Assembly (NCBI GenBank): GCA_005880755.1
Contig: VBGV01000069.1
Coordinates: 1-14,388, forward strand
Direction of reading: 5' to 3'
Length of the DNA: 14,388 nucleotides
From: Chloroflexota bacterium
GTDB lineage: Bacteria > Chloroflexota > Dormibacteria > Dormibacterales > Dormibacteraceae
In this document: positions 1 through 6,282 of the stretch, piece after piece
How positions within the stretch are numbered: the stretch's first letter is position 1
Layout of the letters: every line of letters starts with the position of its first letter
Made by a program: the position numbers and the translations under genes
Notes under the pieces: generated by a model
Database searches by the model: none
What the model was told of the DNA's origin: nothing
Seen by the model: only the letters and a program-made list of their open reading frames with translations

Positions 1-219
1 CGACGGCCGTGTGTGCGTGATCGCGCGGCCGTCAAATGAGATGGTCCCGCTGCCGGGGTGCATCAGCCCCGAGATTGTCCGCAGGGTCGTCGTCTTGCCC
101 GCGCCGTTGGAACCAATCAGCGCCACGACCTCGCCTTTCTCGACCTTGATCGAGACCTTGCGCAGGGCCTGGATGCGGCCGTAGAAGGCGTCGACGCCGT
201 CGAGCTCCAGCAGTGCCAT
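1..219 (-). CDS. livF: LivF-type ABC transporter ATP-binding protein (N-terminal part, cut by window edge)
   Basis: First 73 codons of the second ATPase of a branched-chain amino-acid-type importer; the rest lies beyond the left edge. The protein opens MALLELDGVDAFYGRIQALR, a typical LivF start, and has Walker A GSNGAGKT at residues 36-43. The Q-loop region, signature and Walker B are not in the window. Its ATG lies 4 bp after the livG stop, so the two are almost certainly co-transcribed; no strong Shine-Dalgarno is visible, which fits translational coupling. From family knowledge, LivF pairs with LivG on the cytoplasmic face of LivH/LivM and hydrolyses ATP to drive import. The assignment rests on N-terminal sequence, Walker A and gene order. 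The substrate cannot be read from this fragment. Confidence 0.93.
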   Translation of the reverse strand, partial: MALLELDGVDAFYGRIQALRKVSIKVEKGEVVALIGSNGAGKTTTLRTISGLMHPGSGTISFDGRAITHTRPS

Positions 220-223
220 CTGG

Positions 224-1009
224 CTACGCCGACTTGCCGAGATACGCTTCGATGACCCGGACGTCCTTCCGGACCTCGTCCGGCGGACCTTCGGCGATCT
301 TCTCGCCGTGGTCGAGCACGACGATCCTTTCCGAGATCCCCATGACCACCTTCATGTCGTGCTCGATCAAGAAAACGGTGACGCCTCTGGTCAGGATCTT
401 TTTCACCAGCTGCATCAGCTCGACCTTCTCCTGCGGCGTGAAGCCGGCCGCGGGCTCGTCGAGCAGCAGCAGCTTGGGTTCGGTCGCGAGCGCTCGCGCG
501 ATCTCCAGCCGCCGCTGCTGACCGTAGGCAAGATTGCGCGCGTACTGATTCGCATGCTTGGCGATGCCTACGAAGCGCAGGAATTCCATCGCCTCCTCGG
601 TGACTCGTTCCTCTTCTCTTCGCTCCCGGGGCAGCTTGAGCAGCGAATCCCACACCTTGGCTTTCATGCGGACGTGGCGCCCGACCCGGACGTTGTCGAG
701 GCACGTCATGTAGTCGAAGAGCCGGATGTTCTGGAACGTCCGCGCGATGCCGCGCCGAGCCACCTGGTGAGGCTTGGAGCCGGTGATGTCCCGGCCGTCG
801 AACACCACCCTGCCGCTCGTCGGCTGGTAGAGGCCGGTGACATTGTTGAACAGGGTGGTCTTGCCGGCGCCGTTGGGGCCGATCAGCGCGAACACCTCGC
901 CCCGCTTGATGTGGAGACTCACGTTGTCCACCGCGACGAGACCGCCGAAGCGCTTGGTCAGGTCGGTCAGCTCGAGGATGTTGTCGACCGGCGCAGGCTG
1001 CTGGCTCAT
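224..1009 (-). CDS. livG: LivG-type ABC transporter ATP-binding protein
   Basis: Complete 261-residue ATPase, normal length for LivG. It shows Walker A GPNGAGKT (44-51), Q-loop glutamine in TFQN (Q93), the signature as AYGQQRRLE (161-169, a Q-Q form common in LivG), Walker B LLLLDEP (180-186) and the H-loop histidine in IEHDM (H217). The segment between Walker A and the signature is long and basic, as usual in LivG. The ATG overlaps the livM stop in ATGA (1006-1009), so translation is coupled, and livF follows after 4 bp. It acts in the cytoplasm as one of the two ATPases energising import through LivH/LivM. All catalytic motifs are intact. Assignment to the HAAT (hydrophobic amino acid) family is firm; the exact substrate is not. 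Confidence 0.96.
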   Translation of the reverse strand: MSQQPAPVDNILELTDLTKRFGGLVAVDNVSLHIKRGEVFALIGPNGAGKTTLFNNVTGLYQPTSGRVVFDGRDITGSKPHQVARRGIARTFQNIRLFDYMTCLDNVRVGRHVRMKAKVWDSLLKLPRERREEERVTEEAMEFLRFVGIAKHANQYARNLAYGQQRRLEIARALATEPKLLLLDEPAAGFTPQEKVELMQLVKKILTRGVTVFLIEHDMKVVMGISERIVVLDHGEKIAEGPPDEVRKDVRVIEAYLGKSA

Positions 1010-2244
1010 GTTGCGTGCTCCATTTCCACCGCGGCTTCTTCTTCCTGCACCGCCGCGTGCTTGAGTTCCTGTTCACGAATCCGGCTCGGTAACAGGCCCT
1101 GAGGGCGCAACAGCATCATCGCGACCAGGATCGCGCCGTAGATGATGAAGGTCAGCCGCTGCGTTTCTCCCCCCAGTCCGGGCCATTCAGTGGTCCGCAC
1201 GTTGAGCGACCCCAGCCCGATGCTGTTGGCGAGTGACTCCACGGCTCCGGGCAGCGAGGGCAGCAGGGAGAAAACCACGTAGTAGAGGACGAGGGCTCCG
1301 ATGATGACGCCGCTGATGTTGCCCATGCCGCCCAGCACCACCATCACGAGAACGGTGATCGAGACGATGAAGAGGAAGTTGTCGGGGCTCACGAGGCTGA
1401 CGTCCGCGGCGTAATAGGCTCCCGCGAACCCGCTGAACGAGGCACCAATGCCGAAGGCCAGGAGCTTGGTGGTCACGGTGTTGATGCCCATGGCCGCCGC
1501 GGCGACCTCGTCTTCCCGGATCGCCATCCACGCCCGCCCCAGCCGCGAGCGGTAGAGATTGCTGACGAGGATGACGGCGGCGGCGATCAGGATGCAGATC
1601 AGCACATAAAAAGCGACCGGATCACCGCCGAAGTTGAAGTTCCTCACGACTTGGATCGGGCCGTCGCCAGACCACGGACCCTGGATCCATGCAGGGAGCA
1701 CCGGCTGGTCGATGATGCCGACGGCGTTGATGCCACCCGTCCACTGGTCGAAGTTGTAGAAGAGCTGGGGCACGATCTCGCCGAACCCCAGGGTGACGAT
1801 GGCGAGGTAGTCGCCCCGCAGGCGCAGCGTCGGAAAGCCCAGGATTGCGCCGGCACCCGCGGCGACGAACATGGCTACGAAGAGCATCAGCCAGAAGGGC
1901 AGGTGGACCGCGTGGTGGGCCGGCGATGACGCCAGTTGTGGAGAGGCCAGCAACGCGTAGGTGTACGCACCGATCGCAAAGAAGGCGGCGTATCCGAGGT
2001 CGAGCAGGCCGGCGAAGCCGACCACCACGTTCAGCCCGATCGCCAGGAGCACAAAGTACCCGGCGCGCGTCGCCTGCGACACCAAGGCGGTGCCGTCCGT
2101 GGCGTAGATCGTCGCCAATGGGAACACGATCGCGGCGATGATCAGAATGCCGTAGACAGCCTGGTCGCGGTCGCGGATTCTTTCCCGCAGGCTCAACCGG
2201 GAGAGAAACGAGCGCGACGCGGCGGCTCTCCTGGGCGCGCTCAC
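1006..2244 (-). CDS. livM: LivM-type ABC transporter permease
   Basis: 412-residue integral membrane permease. After a basic N-terminal extension (about residues 1-28) come multiple hydrophobic segments, the family motif GLLDLGYAAFFAIGAY (79-94), a coupling-loop region SRLGRAWMAIREDEVAAAAM (233-252) that contacts the ATPases, GGMGNISGVIIGA (305-317) and the typical ending LRPQGLLPSR (379-388). A hydrophilic, charged tail of about 25 residues follows and is longer than in many LivM proteins. The start is GTG, overlapping the livH stop in GTGA (2241-2244); the end overlaps livG. With LivH it forms the transmembrane pore of the importer. Family assignment is strong; substrate is inferred only from the class (branched-chain or other hydrophobic amino acids, amides or urea are all possible). 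Confidence 0.95.
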   Translation of the reverse strand: MSAPRRAAASRSFLSRLSLRERIRDRDQAVYGILIIAAIVFPLATIYATDGTALVSQATRAGYFVLLAIGLNVVVGFAGLLDLGYAAFFAIGAYTYALLASPQLASSPAHHAVHLPFWLMLFVAMFVAAGAGAILGFPTLRLRGDYLAIVTLGFGEIVPQLFYNFDQWTGGINAVGIIDQPVLPAWIQGPWSGDGPIQVVRNFNFGGDPVAFYVLICILIAAAVILVSNLYRSRLGRAWMAIREDEVAAAAMGINTVTTKLLAFGIGASFSGFAGAYYAADVSLVSPDNFLFIVSITVLVMVVLGGMGNISGVIIGALVLYYVVFSLLPSLPGAVESLANSIGLGSLNVRTTEWPGLGGETQRLTFIIYGAILVAMMLLRPQGLLPSRIREQELKHAAVQEEEAAVEMEHAT

Positions 2245-3284
2245 TTCTCAGGCACCCGCATGCCGAGCAGGCCGGTGGGCCTGAACACGAGGACTCCGAT
2301 CAAGATGCCGAAGACCACGACCTGCGTCCACTTGGACCCGATATACGAGTCGCTGAACGCGGCGATCAGCCCGATGACGAGCCCGCCGACGGCCGCGCCC
2401 GGGATGTTGCCGATGCCGCCGAAGACCGCGGCCGTGAACGCGATGAGCCCGCTGCGGAAGCCGAGCTGGTAGTAGACGGTGTTGTAGTAAAGGCCCCAGA
2501 TCATGCCTCCGGCGCCGGCCAGGAGCGCGCCGATGAAGAAGGTGGCGGCGATGGTTCGGTTGATGTCGATCCCCATCAGCTGCGCCGCATCGCGATCCTG
2601 CGCCGTCGCACGCATCGCTTTGCCCAGCTTGGTGCGATTGATGAACACCGCCAGCAGCGCGACGAGGATCGCCGCCACCACCACCACGAATATGTCCTTG
2701 AAGCCGAAGAAGACGCCGGCGATGGTGGTTGCGGTCTTCGGAAGGATGTCCGGGAAGTGCACGGTGGCCGGACCGCGCCACAAGAACATGACGCCTTCCA
2801 GGAAGAAGGACATGCCGATGGCGGTGATCAGCGGGGCCAGGCGAGGCGCATTGCGAAGGGGGCGATAGGCGACACGCTCGATGGCGACGTTGATGCCGCC
2901 CATGATGAGCATCACGGCAGGGAACACGAGCAGCAGCGCGATGAGGTTCACGGTGGTGAACCCGCTTTCGGAGATGGCGAAAAAGCCGAGGATCCCCGAG
3001 CCGACGTACGCGCCCAGCGTGAACACGTCGCCGTGGGCGAAGTTGATCAGCTCGATGATCCCGTAGACCATCGTGTAGCCCAGCGCGACCAGGGCGTAGA
3101 TCGAACCTTGGGTGAGACCGAAGATGAACACCTGTACGAACTCGGTGGGGTGGATCACGGCCTGTGCCGCCAGGAGGACCACCGCCGTGGCGCACAGGAC
3201 GTAGAAGCCGAAGTCGGGCAGGCTCATGCCACCCACCCGTGACGACCGGAATCTTTTTAGGGCGGAAGCGCCGCTCCCGACCAC
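2241..3284 (-). CDS. livH: LivH-type ABC transporter permease
   Basis: Integral membrane permease, 347 residues from the GTG at 3284. It has the LivH signature GSIYALVALGYTMVYGIIEL followed by INFAHGDVFTLGAYVG, a coupling-loop region TKLGKAMRATAQDRDAAQLM, GGIGNIPGAAVGG near the end and the usual terminus FRPTGLLG. An additional hydrophobic segment precedes the signature. The start is uncertain. An ATG at 3227 (MSLPDFGFY) would give 328 residues but has only a weak ribosome site. A perfect TAAGGAGG (3310-3303) sits 18 nt before the GTG and only 6 nt before an in-frame CTG at 3296-3294, so initiation at that CTG is possible. The gene follows a stem-loop after the binding-protein gene and overlaps livM by 4 bp. 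Role: half of the membrane pore. Confidence 0.94.
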   Translation of the reverse strand: MVGSGASALKRFRSSRVGGMSLPDFGFYVLCATAVVLLAAQAVIHPTEFVQVFIFGLTQGSIYALVALGYTMVYGIIELINFAHGDVFTLGAYVGSGILGFFAISESGFTTVNLIALLLVFPAVMLIMGGINVAIERVAYRPLRNAPRLAPLITAIGMSFFLEGVMFLWRGPATVHFPDILPKTATTIAGVFFGFKDIFVVVVAAILVALLAVFINRTKLGKAMRATAQDRDAAQLMGIDINRTIAATFFIGALLAGAGGMIWGLYYNTVYYQLGFRSGLIAFTAAVFGGIGNIPGAAVGGLVIGLIAAFSDSYIGSKWTQVVVFGILIGVLVFRPTGLLGMRVPEK

Positions 3285-3302
3285 GCCCGCGTCCAGTGCT
3301 CC

Positions 3303-3310
3303 CCTCCTTA
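3303..3310 (-). promoter_or_regulatory. Perfect Shine-Dalgarno upstream of livH
   Basis: The minus strand reads TAAGGAGG, an exact anti-16S complement and the best ribosome-binding site seen in the window. It lies 6 nt before an in-frame CTG (3296-3294), 18 nt before GTG 3284 and 75 nt before ATG 3227. It argues against the ATG and raises the possibility of a non-canonical CTG start. Confidence 0.6.
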
Positions 3311-3321
3311 CTGGTCAAAGG

Positions 3322-3349
3322 GCGAGGAGGCCGAAGGCGGCCTCCTCGC
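3322..3349 (-). terminator. Strong stem-loop between binding-protein gene and livH
   Basis: GCGAGGAGGCCG (3322-3333) pairs perfectly with CGGCCTCCTCGC (3338-3349) around a 4-nt loop, a 12-bp GC-rich stem. It lies 20 nt after the stop of the binding-protein gene and just before the livH ribosome site. No good T-run follows on the minus strand (CCTTTGACC), so it looks more like a leaky terminator or an RNA-stabilising 3' hairpin than a full intrinsic terminator. Such a structure would let the binding protein be made in excess over the permease, a common arrangement in ABC importers; that role is inferred. Confidence 0.7.
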
Positions 3350-3369
3350 TGGATTTGGGCTACAGAGTA

Positions 3370-4662
3370 CTAGGCGGGCTTGGCGAAGTCGAATTGCGTC
3401 TTCCAGACGAAGCACGCGTTCTTGGTCTTTGACCCGCACACGCCAGTGGAGTCCTTGATGGCCTGGTCGCTCAGGCCGCCGTTGACGATGTAGATCGACA
3501 CGATCTTGAGGCTCGTGTCGCCGTTCTGGTCGAAGTCGTAGGTTCCGATCACGCCCTTGAAACCGGTGGTCTTGGCAAACTCAGCTCGGACCTGCTCCCG
3601 GCTCGGCATGCCGTTGGCGTTCTTGACCGCGCGCCCGATGGCGGCCATCAGGGCGTTGGCGGCGTCGTAAGCCTGCATGGTGTAACCGCCGAAGTCGTTC
3701 GGGCCCGTGAAGGCCTTGCGGAAGTCGGCGATCGCCTGCTTGGCGCCGTCGACCTGGGTGGCGTCCGCGCCTGCCGAGGTCGCATAGATGTTGGGCTCGT
3801 TGCCCGAGGCCTGGTCGATGCAGTCGCTGGTCTCGATGCCGTCACCGCCCATGAACGGTACGGCCCAGCCGATGTCCTTCATCTGCTTGCGCGGGATGCA
3901 GATGTTCTGGTCGTCGGTGCCGCCGACGTAGACGCCCAGCGCGCCGGCGTTTTTGAAGCCGAGAAGGATCGACTTGAAGTCGCTGGTCTGCTCTTTCTTG
4001 TATTCCGAGTGCTTGGCGACCGTTCCGCCCAGCGACTTGAACTGCGCTTCGAAAGAGCCCGCGATGCCGACGCCGAAGACGGTGCTGTCGTCGAGGATGC
4101 CGACGTTCTTGATGCCGAGCGTCTTGTACGCGTAGGTGGCCATCGCGGGACCCTGGTAGTCGTCAGTGGTGACGACGCGCCAGTAGTTGTTCTGGTTGCC
4201 CGCCCGCAGGTCCTGCGGGTGGTAGCTGCAGCCGGCGATGTCCTTGGTCAGACACGGGTTGGTGTTGGCCGGGCTGATCATCGTGAAGTGCTGCGGCGCA
4301 GCGATCGGGATCTCCGCCTTCGCGACGGCGGAGTTGTACGGCCCGATCATGCCGAGGAAGGCTTTGTCGTCCAGCATCTTGCGGACGTTGTCGACCCCGG
4401 CGTCGGCGTTGTAGGCACCCTGCCGGCAGTCGTCGAAGCTCTGGTACGCGATCGTGTAACCCTCGACGCCTCCGGCGGCGTTCTTCTGGTTGACCGCGAA
4501 CTGGACGCCGTTGGCGGTCGCCTGGCCGCCGATCGTACAGACTGGGAGGTCAGAGCCGATCTTGATCGTGCCCTTCGATCCTCCACCACCGGTCGTACCG
4601 CCGCAGGCGAACGCAACGAGCGCCGCCGTTGTGAGGACTATCAGTCCCCTAGCTCGAACCAT
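3370..4662 (-). CDS. livK: Branched-chain amino-acid-type solute-binding lipoprotein (first paralogue)
   Basis: 430-residue extracytoplasmic solute-binding protein of the Leu/Ile/Val-binding (type I periplasmic-binding) fold. The start ATG at 4662 has a good ribosome site (AAGGGGG, 6 nt spacing) and gives a lipoprotein signal: basic MVRARG, hydrophobic stretch, then AFA-C20, followed by a Gly/Thr/Ser-rich linker. Mature-fold landmarks are IKIGSDLP (33-40), MIGPYNSAVA (105-114), SPANTNPCLT (130-139), NNYWRVVTTDDYQGPA (158-173), GGDGIETSDC (272-281) and YTMQAYDA (327-334). Eight cysteines besides C20 (42, 79, 137, 145, 255, 281, 409, 417) suggest up to four disulfides. It lies directly upstream of livHMGF and presumably captures ligand for that pore. 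A longer reading frame reaching 4788 lacks a signal-like start and is not used. The gene symbol is by class; the ligand is not determinable here. Confidence 0.9.
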   Translation of the reverse strand: MVRARGLIVLTTAALVAFACGGTTGGGGSKGTIKIGSDLPVCTIGGQATANGVQFAVNQKNAAGGVEGYTIAYQSFDDCRQGAYNADAGVDNVRKMLDDKAFLGMIGPYNSAVAKAEIPIAAPQHFTMISPANTNPCLTKDIAGCSYHPQDLRAGNQNNYWRVVTTDDYQGPAMATYAYKTLGIKNVGILDDSTVFGVGIAGSFEAQFKSLGGTVAKHSEYKKEQTSDFKSILLGFKNAGALGVYVGGTDDQNICIPRKQMKDIGWAVPFMGGDGIETSDCIDQASGNEPNIYATSAGADATQVDGAKQAIADFRKAFTGPNDFGGYTMQAYDAANALMAAIGRAVKNANGMPSREQVRAEFAKTTGFKGVIGTYDFDQNGDTSLKIVSIYIVNGGLSDQAIKDSTGVCGSKTKNACFVWKTQFDFAKPA

Positions 4663-4683
4663 ATGGTTCCCCCTTGTGCTTGT

Positions 4684-4721
4684 TGGGAGGCCAATGCGCA
4701 AACCACACCTCACGCCTCCCA
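4684..4721 (-). other. Possible leader hairpin of binding-protein mRNA
   Basis: TGGGAGGC (4684-4691) is complementary to GCCTCCCA (4714-4721), an 8-bp perfect stem with a 22-nt loop. It lies in the predicted 5' leader of the 4662 gene, ending about 9 nt before its ribosome site (4669-4675). The start codon itself sits inside the 12-bp palindrome AACCATATGGTT (4657-4668). The long loop makes the hairpin only moderately convincing. Confidence 0.3.
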
Positions 4722-4806
4722 TCACTTGCCGCCCTCTTCCCAACTCGAAGTCGGGGCGAGAGTGCGCCGGCGGCGAGTGCGGCCACATGGGATGGCCGAA
4801 CTACTA

Positions 4807-4832
4807 CTCCGAGGCAAACTATCGACTCGGAG
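4807..4832. promoter_or_regulatory. Inverted repeat over the -10 box (candidate operator)
   Basis: CTCCGAG (4807-4813) and CTCGGAG (4826-4832) form a perfect 7-bp inverted repeat with a 12-bp spacer. Its centre (4819.5) nearly coincides with the centre of the proposed -10 box (4818-4823) of the binding-protein promoter. The half-site spacing is about two helical turns centre to centre, as for dimeric repressors. No known regulator motif is recognised, so operator function is inferred from geometry only. Confidence 0.4.
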
Positions 4833-4847
4833 GGCCCCCCAAGTCAA
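4818..4847 (-). promoter_or_regulatory. Sigma70-like promoter for the first binding-protein gene
   Basis: On the minus strand, TTGACT (4847-4842, 5 of 6 to TTGACA) is followed after 18 bp by GATAGT (4823-4818, 4 of 6 to TATAAT). Predicted transcription start is near 4810, giving a leader of about 150 nt before the ATG at 4662. It would allow the binding protein and livHMGF to be transcribed separately from the upstream paralogue. Confidence 0.5.
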
Positions 4848-4878
4848 GTCGAAGTTAAGACCCGCGTCAGCTTGGGGG
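4836..4878 (-). terminator. Possible stem-loop after the second binding-protein gene
   Basis: CCCCCAAG (4836-4843) can pair with CTTGGGGG (4871-4878), an 8-bp perfect stem with a 27-nt loop, starting 6 nt after the stop of the 6188-4884 gene. There is no T-run. It overlaps the -35 box of the next promoter. It may mark the end of the upstream transcript, but the long loop makes this tentative. Confidence 0.3.
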
Positions 4879-4883
4879 CGAGA

Positions 4884-6188
4884 TCAATAGGGAAGTCGGG
4901 TGCTGTAGTCCACCGTGTCGACCAGCTTCCAGGAGGCTCGGGGGTTCGAGCCGGCAGCCTCGAACACGGTAACGATCCGGTTGGTCGTGTCCCCGGCGGC
5001 GTCGAAACCGATGGTTCCGGTGGCCCCCGCGAGCCCTGAGGTCTGCGCGAGCTCGGCCCTCACCATCGCCCTGGCGGGCAAGTGGCCGCCCGCGTCCCGA
5101 ATCGCGCGATCGAGCGCCGCGTAGAGGACCGCGGTCGCGTCGTACGCGACCATGGTGTAAAGGCCGTAGGCCGCCGTGGTCCCGAACGAGGCCTTGAAGT
5201 CGTGGATCGAGCGGGCCGCGCTCGGCCGCGACGCAGCATCCACAATCGGCACCGTCGCGTAGATGCCCGGGCTGTTCTCGCCGGCCGAGGCGATGCAGGT
5301 GGGGTCCTGCGCGATGCCGTCGCCGCCCAGGAACGGCGTTCCCTCGCCGGGCGGAAAGATCGACTTCATCGCGGCTCGGATGCTGCACCCGTTCCGGCTG
5401 CTGCCCCCGTAATAGATCGCCTGCGCGCCCGCGCCCTTCATGCTCTTCAGGAAATCGCTCGCGTCCCCTTGGCCGGGCTCCAGGTCGAGGTGGCCGAGCA
5501 CGGCGCCTCCAAGGTTGGTCAGGCGGCCGCTGAAGGAGTCGACGAGTCCCTGGCCGTACGCCTCGTGGTCGGAGATCACCGCGGCGCGCTGGACGTGGAG
5601 CTTGCGGTACGCAAAGTCGGCGGCCGCGGATCCCTGCAGCTCGTCGGTCGTGGTGAGCCTGAAGTAGTTGTTGGTGTGGCCCCCTCTCAGCTCCGACGCG
5701 CCGGGGAGTCCTGCGTCCTTGCAGGTGATGGCGGTCTTGGCGGGGTTGAGTGGGGCGGGGATGAAGACGTCTCTCGTCAGGCAGGGGTTGCTGGTGGCGG
5801 GGCTGACCATCGCCAGGCCCGCGGCGTTGGCGATCGGGATCTCGCGGCGCGCCACCCAGGCGTCGAAGGGACCGATCATGGCGACCACGCTCGAGTCTGC
5901 GACGAACTTGCCCACATTAGAGGCGCCAACCTGGGAGTTCGGAAGACCGTCCCGCGCGTCGTCCGACGGGACCAGAACGACGTCGAAGCCGTCCAGCACC
6001 GGGTGGGTCTGGACGAAGAACCGGATCCCGTTGAGCGCCGGCACAGCGGCGCGGGCCTCGTGCCCTGTGAGTGGCAGGTCGACGCCGATCCGGAGCGATG
6101 GACGCGCCGGAGACGGCGGCGCCGAGGAGCCGCAGGCGGTGCAAGCGACGAGGAGGGCGGTCACCGCAAGCGAACCCCAAACTCGCAT
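4884..6188 (-). CDS. Second branched-chain amino-acid-type solute-binding lipoprotein (diverged paralogue)
   Basis: 434-residue binding protein from ATG 6188. The signal MRVWGSLAVTALLVAC ends in a lipobox LVA-C16 (a second cysteine at 19), followed by a Ser/Pro-rich linker. It shares landmarks with the neighbouring 430-residue protein: IGVDLPLTG, MIGPFDAWVA (104-113), NPCLTRD (134-140), NNYFRLTTTDELQGSA (173-188), FLGGDGI (286-292) and YTMVAYDA (344-351). It differs by a roughly 17-residue insertion after NPCLT, lacks the C-terminal cysteine-bearing extension, and has only four mature cysteines (136, 156, 268, 298). The pair clearly arose by duplication but is well diverged, so a different ligand is plausible. 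A GTG at 6227 would add 13 residues before the signal and is less likely. It probably feeds the same LivHMGF pore; that link is inferred from position. Confidence 0.87.
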   Translation of the reverse strand: MRVWGSLAVTALLVACTACGSSAPPSPARPSLRIGVDLPLTGHEARAAVPALNGIRFFVQTHPVLDGFDVVLVPSDDARDGLPNSQVGASNVGKFVADSSVVAMIGPFDAWVARREIPIANAAGLAMVSPATSNPCLTRDVFIPAPLNPAKTAITCKDAGLPGASELRGGHTNNYFRLTTTDELQGSAAADFAYRKLHVQRAAVISDHEAYGQGLVDSFSGRLTNLGGAVLGHLDLEPGQGDASDFLKSMKGAGAQAIYYGGSSRNGCSIRAAMKSIFPPGEGTPFLGGDGIAQDPTCIASAGENSPGIYATVPIVDAASRPSAARSIHDFKASFGTTAAYGLYTMVAYDATAVLYAALDRAIRDAGGHLPARAMVRAELAQTSGLAGATGTIGFDAAGDTTNRIVTVFEAAGSNPRASWKLVDTVDYSTRLPY

Positions 6189-6282
6189 TTGGCGAAGAGG
6201 ATGACACTCACTTCGCACTATCGGCACTACGTATACTCAGCATTCCTCTCTGCCCTTCAGCCCAGCCATAGGAGCGCGCCTC
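6189..6282. promoter_or_regulatory. Divergent intergenic region with overlapping promoters
   Basis: These 94 bp separate the minus-strand binding-protein gene from the plus-strand TPR gene and must hold both start signals. The minus strand has CGATAGT (-10-like GATAGT at 6222-6217), the same heptamer as at the downstream binding-protein promoter, about 30 bp before ATG 6188. The plus strand has TATACT at 6232-6237. The two elements are less than 10 bp apart, so the promoters would compete. Neither has a good -35 box by eye. Confidence 0.4.
6232..6237 (+). promoter_or_regulatory. -10 box for the TPR gene
   Basis: TATACT, 5 of 6 to the sigma70 consensus, inside GTATACTCA. Predicted start is near 6244, giving a leader of about 40 nt that carries AGGAG about 8 nt before the GTG at 6283. 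No convincing -35 box at 16-18 bp. The same GTATACTCA string occurs before argC. Confidence 0.45.

Noticed and set aside
4663..4788. 42-residue N-terminal extension of the first binding protein
   Set aside because: It would place a non-signal sequence before a clear lipoprotein signal; ATG 4662 has a good ribosome site.
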